Assembly (NCBI GenBank): GCA_026210745.1
Contig: CP110630.1
Location: forward strand, 992,001-1,056,000
Direction of reading: 5' to 3'
Source of the DNA: Exobasidium rhododendri
Lineage: Eukaryota; Basidiomycota; Exobasidiomycetes; Exobasidiales; Exobasidiaceae
Length of the DNA stretch: 64,000 bases
How positions within the stretch are numbered: position 1 is the first letter of the stretch; the number at the start of each line of letters is the position of its first letter. Of this stretch, positions 55,312-64,000 are shown piece by piece. A program made the position numbers and the translations under genes. Under the pieces are notes generated by a model. The model was not told the DNA's origin and made no database searches. It saw only the letters and a list, made by a program, of their open reading frames with translations.

Positions 55312-56844
55312 ATGCAATCTAAGCGACTTCTTCTTGGATTGGCCTCAGTACAGTACGCCAGAAACACATCGCCCCACCTTGCACTCTGCTGCACACCTTG
55401 TCTAGGATCTTTGACGTTGGCGAGAGGAGTCGTCAACATGTCCCACGCTGCTTCAGATTCGCTGCCCGAAGCCAAGCGACCACGTTTGGAAGATTACGAC
55501 ACGAGGAAGCATGGCGCGAGCAGCACAAGCGTGGCCGAGAAGGCAGCCGCTGAGACTCTTGACACTCCACCAATAGTACTGAAAGAGGACAAGGAACTAC
55601 TGGCAGTCCTTGAGAGCGATCATCTCCCAAAGTCGACTGCAAAGGTACACTTCCGTGAAGGTCTTTTCCTAGCTCCGATGGTTCGGATCGGTTCACTTCC
55701 GACTCGTCTTCTCTCTCTTCAATATGGAGCCGATCTGGTTTGGAGCCCAGAGATCGTGGACAGGGCGCTGGTTGGTTGTGATCGTGTGGTGGATCAACGG
55801 ACCGGAATGGTCTCCTTTCTTCGTGAAGGAAAGCAAATACTGACGACCCACCCAATCGAAAGGGATCGAATGATATTCCAGCTGGGAAGTGCTTCACCTG
55901 TGTGGGCTTACAAAGCTATATCTCTCGTTACATCACACAACGATGTCGCTGGAGTGGATCTGAATTGTGGATGTCCGAAGCCGTTTAGTACGATTGGGGG
56001 GATGGGCGCTCAATTGCTTGGTACACCCGATCTACTTTGCTCCATCCTAAGAGCAATGAGAAAGGCGGCTCCACCTCATGTGTCTGTCACTTGCAAAATT
56101 CGTTTGCTCCCGACAAAGGAGGCAACCCAAGCTCTCGTCCGTCAGATCATTGGAACGGGAACTATTGATGCACTAACCGTCCATTGTCGTACCAAGGACA
56201 TGCGACCGAGAGAGAGGGCTCTGACCAGTCGGTTCGAAGAAGTGCGCCAGGTCGTAGAGGAAGAAACAGGCGGCAGACTACCTTTGATCTGCAACGGTGA
56301 TGCTTGGGATGCTGCGGAAGCGAATAAGATGATGAAGATGACTGGTGTTAAGGCCATCATGATTGCGAGAGGCGCTGAAGGAAATCCTAGCTGTTTCCGT
56401 GATCAGGGTTTGCTAAGCGTACCAGAGACTGTAGCGCCTGCATGGGCTCGACTTGCCCTGACGTTCGATAACAACTACGGCAACACAAAGTATTGTATCA
56501 ATTCTATGGCCTTTAAACCTTCATCTTCGATTGTGCCCAACGCACGACCTATCAAGTCTAGCCTGTGGAACAAGCAAAAATGCCAAGAGGCGAGATCATC
56601 AATTTCACAAGCAAAGTCGGTGGAAGAGATCAGCCGAGCTCTCGGAGTAGATGTAGCGGAGCAAAAGGAATTGCCGGTAGACGTAGTGCTGAAGGACGTG
56701 CGAGAGGCTCTGGAGGAGAGATACGACAGCGACGGAATTCGACTACACAGGCTGGGAGATAGATTGGCAATAGAAAGAGCCAACGACAGCGGGAACGAAA
56801 CCGTATTCGCAAAAGCAACCATCTCGACCGCGAATGTCGTATGA
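55312..56844 (+). CDS. DUS2: tRNA-dihydrouridine(20) synthase Dus2
   Basis: Dus2/Smm1 reduces U20 in the D loop of cytosolic tRNAs with FMN and NADPH. The single exon encodes 510 residues. The TIM-barrel signature is FLAPMVRIGSLPTRLLSLQYGADLVWSPE split across the flavin site. The catalytic Cys lies in LNCGCPKPFS, followed by TCKIRLLPTKE, LTVHCRTKDMRPRERA and the FMN phosphate motif MIARGAEGNPSCF. The first 42 residues (from MQSKRLLLGLASVQ) precede a second in-frame Met at 55438 (MSHAASDSLPEAKRP), so the longer form may carry an organelle signal. A basic/acidic helical C-terminus follows the catalytic part. It converges on DPH1 with a 116-base gap. Confidence 0.94.
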   Translation: MQSKRLLLGLASVQYARNTSPHLALCCTPCLGSLTLARGVVNMSHAASDSLPEAKRPRLEDYDTRKHGASSTSVAEKAAAETLDTPPIVLKEDKELLAVLESDHLPKSTAKVHFREGLFLAPMVRIGSLPTRLLSLQYGADLVWSPEIVDRALVGCDRVVDQRTGMVSFLREGKQILTTHPIERDRMIFQLGSASPVWAYKAISLVTSHNDVAGVDLNCGCPKPFSTIGGMGAQLLGTPDLLCSILRAMRKAAPPHVSVTCKIRLLPTKEATQALVRQIIGTGTIDALTVHCRTKDMRPRERALTSRFEEVRQVVEEETGGRLPLICNGDAWDAAEANKMMKMTGVKAIMIARGAEGNPSCFRDQGLLSVPETVAPAWARLALTFDNNYGNTKYCINSMAFKPSSSIVPNARPIKSSLWNKQKCQEARSSISQAKSVEEISRALGVDVAEQKELPVDVVLKDVREALEERYDSDGIRLHRLGDRLAIERANDSGNETVFAKATISTANVV

Positions 56845-56960
56845 GGGCCATAGAGCATCGCCTTTGAAGAAAGAGCGTCGAAAAAGACCTTGGAAAGACT
56901 TGCTCGCAAAGACATCTGTAAAATACAACAACACAACTTTAATTTCATCGACCATCGTCA

Positions 56961-58642
56961 TCACTTGGCTGCCTTGGCTGCTCGCATACGAGAACCTTTC
57001 TTGAGCAATTCGCGGTTGGTAAGTCCACTAGGGTTGGCTTTCTTCGTTCCTAAGCCATGTCGAGGAGTCCATTGGCCTCCACTTTGGTCTGCGTAATAAT
57101 CCATTGGGTAATCTCCTTCGCTTATGTCCCGATGCTCTTTATTCTGTTCTTCGGCGCTACTGACCCAGCCTTGAGTTTTGTCGAGAGCCACTGCAGCCTC
57201 GTATGGACTCAGCAATGGCCGCTCGAAAGCGTCACCCCAATCAATGGAGAGTCGAGGACAACTGGTTTGTACAAATACAGAGAGACTTGAGCCGAAGAGC
57301 GAAAGCTTTTGTGGGGACAGCTCCGATAACAGTATCGGAACGATTGGCACACCTGATGGTTTGAGCATGGTAGACAGATGAGACAAGACCCTTGTAGATC
57401 CTTGGCGACCTAACGTCCCCAACACCAGACCCCACCCCTGATCTGGAGTGCTCATACCGATCAACTTGTCTCTCCCCAAGCTATCCCGTGCTGATTCAAC
57501 TGCACTAGCTCTGTTGCTCCGCATCGTCTGATGGTCGTACCACTCTCGCACAAATCGTTTCTCATACGGATCATAACGAAAAGCTGGCAGTCTAGGATTC
57601 GCAATCATGATGCTCTCCAAGTGAAATCTGCCGTCGCCTACATAGATGATGCCATCGATATCTTTGCTAGCGTCTTGCGAAAGCTTCGGAGAGGTGCATC
57701 CGAGGATTTCTCCAGGACTAAGCGGCTTGATTTGGGGTATAGTGATGCGATACGATGAAGAGTACCACGTCTGCGATTGCGTTAATGTCGTGTCTTCACC
57801 GATCTTTGCAGGACTTTCGAGTAATTTGCCTCTTCTTGTGCCATCAGGATGCCCTACATCATCTACCAATTCTCTTCCAACACTCTTCTCCAAGTCATCT
57901 TTAAGTCCATGCAATACGTTGATGAATTGGACTGTGGCGACCAGAACGAGATGAGTACGTCCCTCCGGACCTTTATCAGGCCCACTCTCTTCTATATCGA
58001 CTGCCAATTTTGCTTTTCCTTTCGAGTGATCAGCTTCTCGTTCTTGTAGGATCTGTTTTCGAAAGGCGTTCTTTGATGGAGGAAAATTGCTGCGAACAGT
58101 AGCATGCAGGTGAATAGGATCGATTGCAATTTCGACGAAGACGTAAAGACTTCGAATTGATGTCTGGTCCACGGGGACTAGATATGAATCGTCAGCACCA
58201 TCAAAACAAGCTTCTTGTTCCTATTGCACTCACCTAGACAGCTATGTCCGTAGTGTATGAGCATGTCAGCTCCTAGGGCCCTCGCTGTGTAGTCATCGAC
58301 GCAGCACGCCCCATACGTTACATCTCCCATGATGACAGTTGTTGCTTCCGTAAATCTTTCAACGATGTCCGAAATAGCAGTAGCCCACAACGTCAGGCCT
58401 TCGGGCATCTGAAGGGCAACGCAAGTACTCTCATAATGTCGTATATGGTGAATCGTCTTGTGTATTTCAAAGCTGTAATTTGAGGGAAGCAAAGTGCGAA
58501 TAGCTGCATTCAAGAGATCATCTTCCCGAATCGAGGTCGGGATCTGACCCGCGGGCGAACGCTCTGCATGCGACACTGTAGAAGACGATGAAGCTTTGTA
58601 TCGCTTGAGAGAAGTAGAAGCGTCATGTACATCAGCTGTCAT
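56961..58642 (-). CDS. DPH1: Diphthamide synthesis subunit Dph1
   Basis: Dph1 with Dph2 forms the radical SAM-like enzyme that transfers the 3-amino-3-carboxypropyl group to His of EF2. Exons 58234-58642 and 56961-58177 give 541 residues. Cluster-binding Cys are seen in [21 protein letters not shown], in the central CTSPKLSQ region and in [15 protein letters not shown]. Family motifs HYGHSCLVPVDQT (across the intron), [19 protein letters not shown] and [11 protein letters not shown] are clear. An insertion of about 45 charged residues ([17 protein letters not shown]) follows NAFRK. The tail is basic ([13 protein letters not shown]). It shares a 302-base divergent promoter, with a telomere-like repeat, with ARO2. 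Confidence 0.95.
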
Positions 58643-58944
58643 GGTGCCGGTTGGTGCACTATGTCATTCAAGTGCAGCAGCTAGTGTGAAGAGCAGGAAT
58701 TGACTTTGTGAAGATTAACAGTCTCTGCTCGCACTTTTTTGTCCAATTGACTTGCATGGGAATTAGGGTTAGGGTTAAGTTCCGTCTATTGCACACGTGA
58801 GTGAAAAAGTATCTTGGCGGAAGGGACAGAGCGCCTTTTTTCCCTGTGATTTCATGACAGGGACGGTCTTGTAAAGGGAGCATAATAGTGATTACACTTT
58901 CTGACCTTTCTTCTTGCCAGAGAGAAACTTGCAGAGACTCTATC
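58643..58944. other. Divergent promoter DPH1/ARO2
   Basis: This 302-base spacer must drive both genes. Its one notable element is a two-and-a-half-unit TTAGGG repeat at 58763-58777. No reading frame is supported. Confidence 0.6.
58763..58777 (+). promoter_or_regulatory. Telomere-like repeat (telobox) in the DPH1/ARO2 promoter
   Basis: The sequence is TTAGGGTTAGGGTTA. Interstitial copies of the telomere repeat in promoters bind Myb-type telobox factors such as Tbf1 in fungi and often mark ribosomal or RNA-metabolism genes. Here it lies 121 bases from the DPH1 start and 168 bases from the ARO2 start. Binding is inference. Confidence 0.6.
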
Positions 58945-60443
58945 ATGTCGACCTTCGGACATCACTTTCGAGTCACAACGTATGGGGAATCTCATTGCGC
59001 ATCTGTGGGATGTATAGTGGATGGTGTGCCTCCTGGCATGGCTTTGACTGAAGCCGATATTCAAGTTCAACTCTCCAGAAGAAGACCCGGTCAATCTAAT
59101 CTGACCACTCCACGAGACGAAAAGGATGCTGTCAAGATTCAAGCTGGCGTGGAAAAGGGTGTAACCCTGGGATCGCCTCTAGCTATGCTGGTCAAGAATG
59201 AGGATCAGAGGCCTCACGATTACACCGATGAGACATTGGATCTTTTCCCAAGACCGTCACATGCAGATTGGACGTACATTGACAAGTACGGCCTCAAAAG
59301 TAGCTCTGGAGGAGGAAGGAGCTCGGCAAGAGAGACTATCGGCAGGGTAGCTGCAGGTGCAGTAGCAGAAAAGTACCTCAAGGAAGCATTTGGAGTTGAG
59401 ATCGTTGCATTTGTATCGTCTGTAGGAAAGGTTCACATACCAAGGTTCCCAGGAGAAAAGCTGGCAGGAGACACTTCGGCAGTGGATGTTGCATCCTCTT
59501 CCTCTGTAATTGACAACCACATCGAAACGAAAGGAATGTCAGAAGATGAAGCTGAAGAGCCCTTGAGCGCCGAATTCAGACAACTATTGGCAACTGTGAC
59601 AAGAGAGCAAGTAGACAAGACTGACATACGATGTCCTCACCCAGTAGCAGCCGATCGAATGCGACAGGTGAGTGCTCCACGGCCCAGACATCAAATCGGG
59701 ACGGCGCTTACAGAGACTGCGCTCACCTCACTCTTTCTTCTCTTCATCTCGTGCAGCGCATCATCCTGGCAAAGTCCAAAAATGACTCAATCGGAGGCAG
59801 TGTGACGTGCGTAATTCGTAAAGTTCCAACCGGACTTGGAGAGCCATGTTTCGATAAACTAGAAGCCAAATTGGCTCATGCTATGCTGAGTATTCCTGCG
59901 ACCAAAGCTTTTGAGATTGGCTCTGGCTTTCGAGGAACAGAAGTGCCTGGATCAAAGCACAACGATCTATTCTTCCAAAAGCCAGATGGATCTTTGGGCA
60001 CTTTGACAAACTGGAGCGGGGGCGTGCAAGGAGGCATTAGTAACGGAGAAGACATCTACTTCAAGTGAGTGTTGCGATTGTGTAGTAAGGTCGTACTTTT
60101 GGATAGTGAAGCTTTTGCTTACGAGAGTACGCCTTACGTTCCTTTATGTGCACACAGAGTTGGCTTCAAATCGCCGGCTACTATCTCGCAAGATCAATCA
60201 ACTGCATCTTATTCTGGAAAGAATGGAGTCCTAGCTACCCGAGGTCGTCACGACCCTTGCGTCGTACCTCGCGCAGTCGCAATCGTTGAAGCAATGGCTG
60301 CTCTCACCCTCATGGATGCTCTGCTAGCACAAGATTCTAGGACAATGGCTTCTTCTCGTTTGAGCGCCGCTCCTGTCCTTGCGCTGCCCAACAGCATGAA
60401 GTTGGTCCACAAGCTCAAAGTCGGGAGTAATGTGAACCAATAA
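58945..60443 (+). CDS. ARO2: Chorismate synthase
   Basis: This enzyme makes chorismate from EPSP using reduced FMN, the last shared step of aromatic amino-acid synthesis. Exons 58945-59667, 59757-60064 and 60158-60443 give 438 residues. The N-terminus [19 protein letters not shown] is the first family signature. [20 protein letters not shown] is the second, and [13 protein letters not shown] is the third. Catalytic His residues near the start (GESH) and in RHD are intact. The segment [19 protein letters not shown] is a modest insertion. Fungal chorismate synthases are bifunctional, carrying their own NADPH:FMN reductase activity. The C-terminus ends KVGSNVNQ. It converges on KEI1. Confidence 0.97.
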
Positions 60444-60618
60444 TTCCACCTTATGACAAGCATGTTGTCCAAATTGGTGCTTCGTATAGAGATACATGTG
60501 AACAAGATGCTATAAAGTGATTTCATCTTACTTTGTGCCTGATCTGTCGAAAGAGGAAAGTGAGAGAGAGAGAGATGTTGACTTGAATAATGCTGTTAAA
60601 GGAGAGAGTTGCTTGTAT

Positions 60619-61603
60619 CTAATCGCGAACGCTGCCTCTCTTTGCGGCGACTTGAGACCGACTTTGAGGTCTACTGATTTCCTGTCCAATTGAGGTAGAC
60701 GACTCGACATTTGGTGTCGTAGCCGGCCTATCACCGGTACTCAGTTTACTTTGTTCCTTTGATGGCTTGGAAGATTCTGCGTCTTCTTCGTCGTCACTCC
60801 ATCCAGGCAATTCCTCCTCGTCTTCAACAGCCCCTAATTCAAAAGATTGACCTCGTACTGCTCTGTAATTTCCGTTTTGTTGCCCGTAGCCGCTGGGCTT
60901 GGAGAGGGGCAGCTTTCGATATGTGCCATGTCGAAGATGAAGTGCGTAAGAGTAGAGTACTAAAGCAAAGTAGATCTGCAGCGCAATGTGATAGAATCAA
61001 TTTGAGTTACAAGCAAGATTAGCCTTTCCACTTCCCCAAATCACTTACTTTTAACAGCCAACCTAAGGAAAGAACTGCCGCACTAAAGCCCCTCTCGCCC
61101 TTCCAGACAGACTGAGCAGCGTCGATACGAGCTTGCCCCACCAGCAAGGTGTGATGAATCTTCTTTCCGGGTGCTTCGTACTGTCTCTCTATGCTCTCTA
61201 TTAGACCCATTAGACCTTCTTGATACTCGTTCAGCTTTGGCTTGTCACCATCATGCTTCATATAAAGAAACCAATCGAGCGCAAAATACAGGGTCCAGGT
61301 CGAGCTTAAGAGATGATCCCCAAGGAAAAGATGGGCAAACTTCATGACTCGTTGGGCATCTTCGTCTGTGATACCCTGAATTGCCCACAGGAATACAAAG
61401 ATAGTAACTATGCTGTACAGATACAGTGAAACCTGACTGATTGTACCACCCTGAAAAATGGCGATGATGCCATAGATGCCGGCGATTTTATTGAATAATG
61501 CAAAAAGGGTGATGATGGTGCAACCTACTTTTAGATCCAAGATGAAAAGAAATGAGGTAAGATTGGTATGAAATACCGGCATTCGAAACCAGATTCTCGA
61601 CAT
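60619..61603 (-). CDS. KEI1: Inositolphosphorylceramide synthase subunit Kei1
   Basis: Kei1 is the Golgi membrane subunit that activates and localises the Aur1 catalytic subunit of IPC synthase, a fungal-specific sphingolipid enzyme. Exons 61049-61603 and 60619-60975 give 303 residues. Four hydrophobic segments fit the family: LDLKVGCTIITLFALFNKIA, IYGIIAIFQGG, VSLYLYSIVTIFVFLWAI and TWTLYFALDWFLYM. After the intron IYFALVLYSYALHLRHGTYR gives the last membrane-proximal part. A cytosolic acidic and Ser-rich tail follows. A 65-residue insertion between the fourth and last segments (DKPKLNEYQEGLMGLIESIE) is longer than I expect for yeast Kei1. It is divergent from SEC6. Confidence 0.85.
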
Positions 61604-61928
61604 TTCAGAGTGGGAAAAGGCCAGTAGGTCGACAAGGCCACAAAGCCAGAAAGGAGAGTAGAGTGTGCGTGCTTATGCGTGAGGAAGAGAGAAGTCTAAT
61701 CGCAAACGCGAAGATGCAACACACCCACTCCCTCGCCCGACGGGACGACCTACGAGTGCGGTAAGATTCTCTGTGCGCGTAGAACGGCACCAGAAGGTCC
61801 TCCAGAGTACTGGCGGGCGCGTGCACAGACAGCACTCTGCTAGATTGCCAGTCCTAGGTCCCTCTTTACAACGCTCTCTTTTCTCCCGTCCAAATCACTG
61901 CTCTTTGCACCCGAGAGTGAAAGCGATT
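61604..61928. other. Divergent promoter KEI1/SEC6
   Basis: This 325-base spacer is pyrimidine-rich toward the SEC6 start. No gene or clear motif is seen. Confidence 0.5.
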
Positions 61929-64000
61929 ATGGCGTCGCCGTCACTCAGCAGCGGTGCAGCGGGTGCATACTCGACTGGTGTGCTGGGAATGGCAGGCCCG
62001 TCAGCGACAGGCGCCATCGTTGCTGACGTCCTCAAGTCGCCAGATGACCTGTCCAAAATACCCGCTCTTCGCAAGAAGTTGGTGAAAGAACAGTCTTCGC
62101 TCTCTGCCAAGCTAAAGTCTGGAGCGAAAGATCAACTAGAGGCAACCAGAGATGGGCTTTTGAAGCTGCAAGCGACAAGAAAGGATGTCGCGACAATTCG
62201 GGAATCGTTTGGCGAAGTAGAGAATATCTTCGGCGACCACGGGATTGAAAGCGGGACAAGTAATGGAAAGCTCAAAAGCTTTCGTGTGATCAGCGAGGTG
62301 TCTCAGATCCATCGCAATCTGGTTCAGACCGCTGCGACGCTGGACAAATTGATGAGACTTCCTTCTCAAATTGAAACGCTTGCAGTCGTGTTGAATGAAC
62401 TTGAATCCGATCTGTTCAATTCAAAGCCTGAGCTACTTTCCCTCCATTATCACATTTCCGCCTTGGAATCCTTTCGAAACGAGACGATGCAAAGAGGACG
62501 ATCGTGCTCTCTTGATGTCAGAGAAACGCTGCAAGAGTATTTTGCCCCGCTTGATGGGCTCGTCAAGAATTTTGAGGCATACCTTTTCATGCTCTGTTCT
62601 CGAATCATGGACTTGGTCAGGGAGGATCGACAAAACGTCGTGATTTTTGTAGTGAAAATCGTCGAAAAGGAAAGCAGAGAAGATGAGAAGGCGGCTGCGA
62701 TTCGACTGGCTAAAAAAGCGAATCTGGAAGGAGCTGCTCGTTTCCAAAGTGTGATTGCAAATGCTCGGGTGATTAAGCTCTATCGTCCCAAATTGATGGA
62801 ATCTCTGGACAATTCCAACAAAGAGCTCTTCGATGAATGCTGGCTACGATTTGGAGCTTTGGACCAAGATCAAGTAGACTCCTCCAACTTTCTCGATCAC
62901 CTTGACTGGCTATACAAAGATCTGGTCTTTGTCAAGGAGGAGATGGAAAAGCTTTTCCCCAAAGATTACAACATCTATCGCTTCTATGTCAAATCCTATC
63001 ACAAACACTTGGGTAAGATACTGCAAGAAAAGATCCTGGACACTGACCCCGAAGCAAGTGTTCTCTTGACTCTGTATCAATTTAGTCAAGAGTACAAAAA
63101 AACTTTGACAAAGGAGTTGGAAGTGACGCCTACATGGTTAGAGCCTAGTCTCCTTGGTGGAAAAGAGCAAAGTATCATTGACGATTACCTCGGACTGATT
63201 ACCAGGAAGATGGACGAATGGACAGCTAATTTGATGTCGGATGAAGTTCGAGAATTTGTCGCTAGACAAAGCGCACCGGATGAGAGTGCGGAAGGTCTCT
63301 ATGGCCTTCAGTATGCATCGATCATCTTTCAGATGATAAACCAACAGATAGAGGTAGCAGCAGATTCGGGACAAGCCAACATCTTAGTTCGAGCGACCTC
63401 GCATGCTTGTCAAGCTATGCGATCAAGTCAAGCCACTTGGTTGAGAGTACTGGAGCAAGAGTTCAGGAAGCAAAGGGAGGCAAAGAGTGCGGAAGAGATC
63501 ACAGAAGGCTTAGTCGAGTACGTGATCGCACTGGCCAATGATCAATTAAAGAGTGCAGACTATGCGGAAGTCTTCCAAGGAAAGGTGGAAGCCATGGTCA
63601 GTGCAAAGTACAAAGGTCAAGTGAAGGAATCGATCGACAATGCGATCAATGGTTATCTGGACGTCAGTAAAAGATGCACACAAGTCTTGGTGGATCTCGT
63701 CTTTTCTGATCTGCGACCAGCCATCAAGGACCTGTTTGCCTTTCCTGCTTGGTATAGCGAGGGAATAATGACGACGATCGTGGAGACGATTCGAGATTAC
63801 ACTTCTGACTATAGCGAAAGGCTCAATTCGAATCTGTTCGACGTTCTTTGCGATGATTTGATCGACAGATTCTTGACCGCTTACATTGGTGCACTACGCA
63901 GAACAACGAAGCTGAGGATGCCTGCAGCCGGCGATAAGATGAAGGCAGACGTCGAAGAGTGCAGGATGATGTTCTCCACGTTCAAGAAGCCGGAGGAGTT
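61929..64000 (+). CDS. SEC6: Exocyst subunit Sec6 (partial, 3' end outside window)
   Basis: Sec6 is a rod-like subunit of the exocyst that tethers secretory vesicles at sites of growth and binds the SNARE Sec9. ATG 61929 opens a frame that runs without stop or intron to the window end, 690 codons. The N-terminal 170 residues are coiled-coil (ALRKKLVKEQSSLSAKLKSG, TRDGLLKLQATRKDVATIRE). The Sec6 domain includes LFNSKPELLSLHYHISALES, LFPKDYNIYRFYVKSYHKHL, LLGGKEQSIIDDYLGLITRK and FPAWYSEGIMTTIVETIRDY. The family is about 750-800 residues long, so the last 60-110 residues are probably missing. It is divergent from KEI1. Confidence 0.92.
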   Translation, partial: MASPSLSSGAAGAYSTGVLGMAGPSATGAIVADVLKSPDDLSKIPALRKKLVKEQSSLSAKLKSGAKDQLEATRDGLLKLQATRKDVATIRESFGEVENIFGDHGIESGTSNGKLKSFRVISEVSQIHRNLVQTAATLDKLMRLPSQIETLAVVLNELESDLFNSKPELLSLHYHISALESFRNETMQRGRSCSLDVRETLQEYFAPLDGLVKNFEAYLFMLCSRIMDLVREDRQNVVIFVVKIVEKESREDEKAAAIRLAKKANLEGAARFQSVIANARVIKLYRPKLMESLDNSNKELFDECWLRFGALDQDQVDSSNFLDHLDWLYKDLVFVKEEMEKLFPKDYNIYRFYVKSYHKHLGKILQEKILDTDPEASVLLTLYQFSQEYKKTLTKELEVTPTWLEPSLLGGKEQSIIDDYLGLITRKMDEWTANLMSDEVREFVARQSAPDESAEGLYGLQYASIIFQMINQQIEVAADSGQANILVRATSHACQAMRSSQATWLRVLEQEFRKQREAKSAEEITEGLVEYVIALANDQLKSADYAEVFQGKVEAMVSAKYKGQVKESIDNAINGYLDVSKRCTQVLVDLVFSDLRPAIKDLFAFPAWYSEGIMTTIVETIRDYTSDYSERLNSNLFDVLCDDLIDRFLTAYIGALRRTTKLRMPAAGDKMKADVEECRMMFSTFKKPEE

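Noticed and set aside
58763..58777. Chromosome end or internal telomere
   Set aside because: The repeat is only two and a half units long and lies between two intact genes, so it is not a telomere.

Overview
The window is a gene-dense stretch of a fungal nuclear chromosome. Almost every gene is cut by short GT-AG introns of about 50 to 100 bases. The set is typically fungal: ornithine decarboxylase, cysteine synthase, chorismate synthase, the Kei1 subunit of inositolphosphorylceramide synthase, a SepH/Cdc7-type septation kinase, Mmm1 of ERMES and Rav1 of RAVE. The intron density and many compact in-phase introns suggest a basidiomycete. I cannot name the genus. No plasmid, phage, CRISPR or secondary-metabolite cluster was seen.

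Layout. 1-900: edge of a minus-strand reading frame, a palindromic AT-rich patch and two identical 100-base tandem copies. 901-7543: beta carbonic anhydrase, ornithine decarboxylase, the 25-codon ribosomal protein eL41 (intron-split), and an F-box/JmjC oxygenase. 7673-17487: Ipi1, an ABC1/ADCK2-like mitochondrial kinase homologue, and a SepH-like kinase with ARM-like repeats. 17973-26639: a bacterial-type family I lipase homologue, an M20 amidohydrolase, a PlsB/GNPAT-type acyltransferase, and an RMD1-like DUF155 membrane protein. 26878-28850: two intron-containing tRNA genes (Gly-CCC and Leu-CAG) flanking an apparently empty 1.75 kb. 29087-42495: Eri1-like exonuclease, pyruvate dehydrogenase E2, family X DNA polymerase, UBE2O-like E2/E3 and Rav1. 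42496-44278: a gene-poor gap with a foldback (MITE-like) element. 44279-50007: AP-1 mu, Rrp36, Mmm1 and an Emi1-like protein. 51213-64000: Ura5, Prp18, cysteine synthase, Dus2, Dph1, Aro2, Kei1 and the N-terminal part of Sec6, which runs off the end.

The genes are mostly housekeeping and form no single pathway. Loose themes are translation (eL41, tRNAs, Dus2, Dph1, Ipi1, Rrp36), mitochondria (E2, ABC1-like, Mmm1), membrane traffic (AP-1 mu, Rav1, Sec6) and membrane lipids (acyltransferase, lipase, Kei1).

The strongest large-scale pattern is orientation. From carbonic anhydrase to Sec6, 28 of 29 neighbouring gene pairs are on opposite strands, so the region is a chain of alternating convergent and divergent pairs. 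The one exception is eL41 to the JmjC gene. A small unexplained minus-strand reading frame lies exactly in that gap.

Exon coordinates were worked out by hand from splice consensus, reading phase and family similarity. All described junctions keep phase, but none is backed by transcript data.
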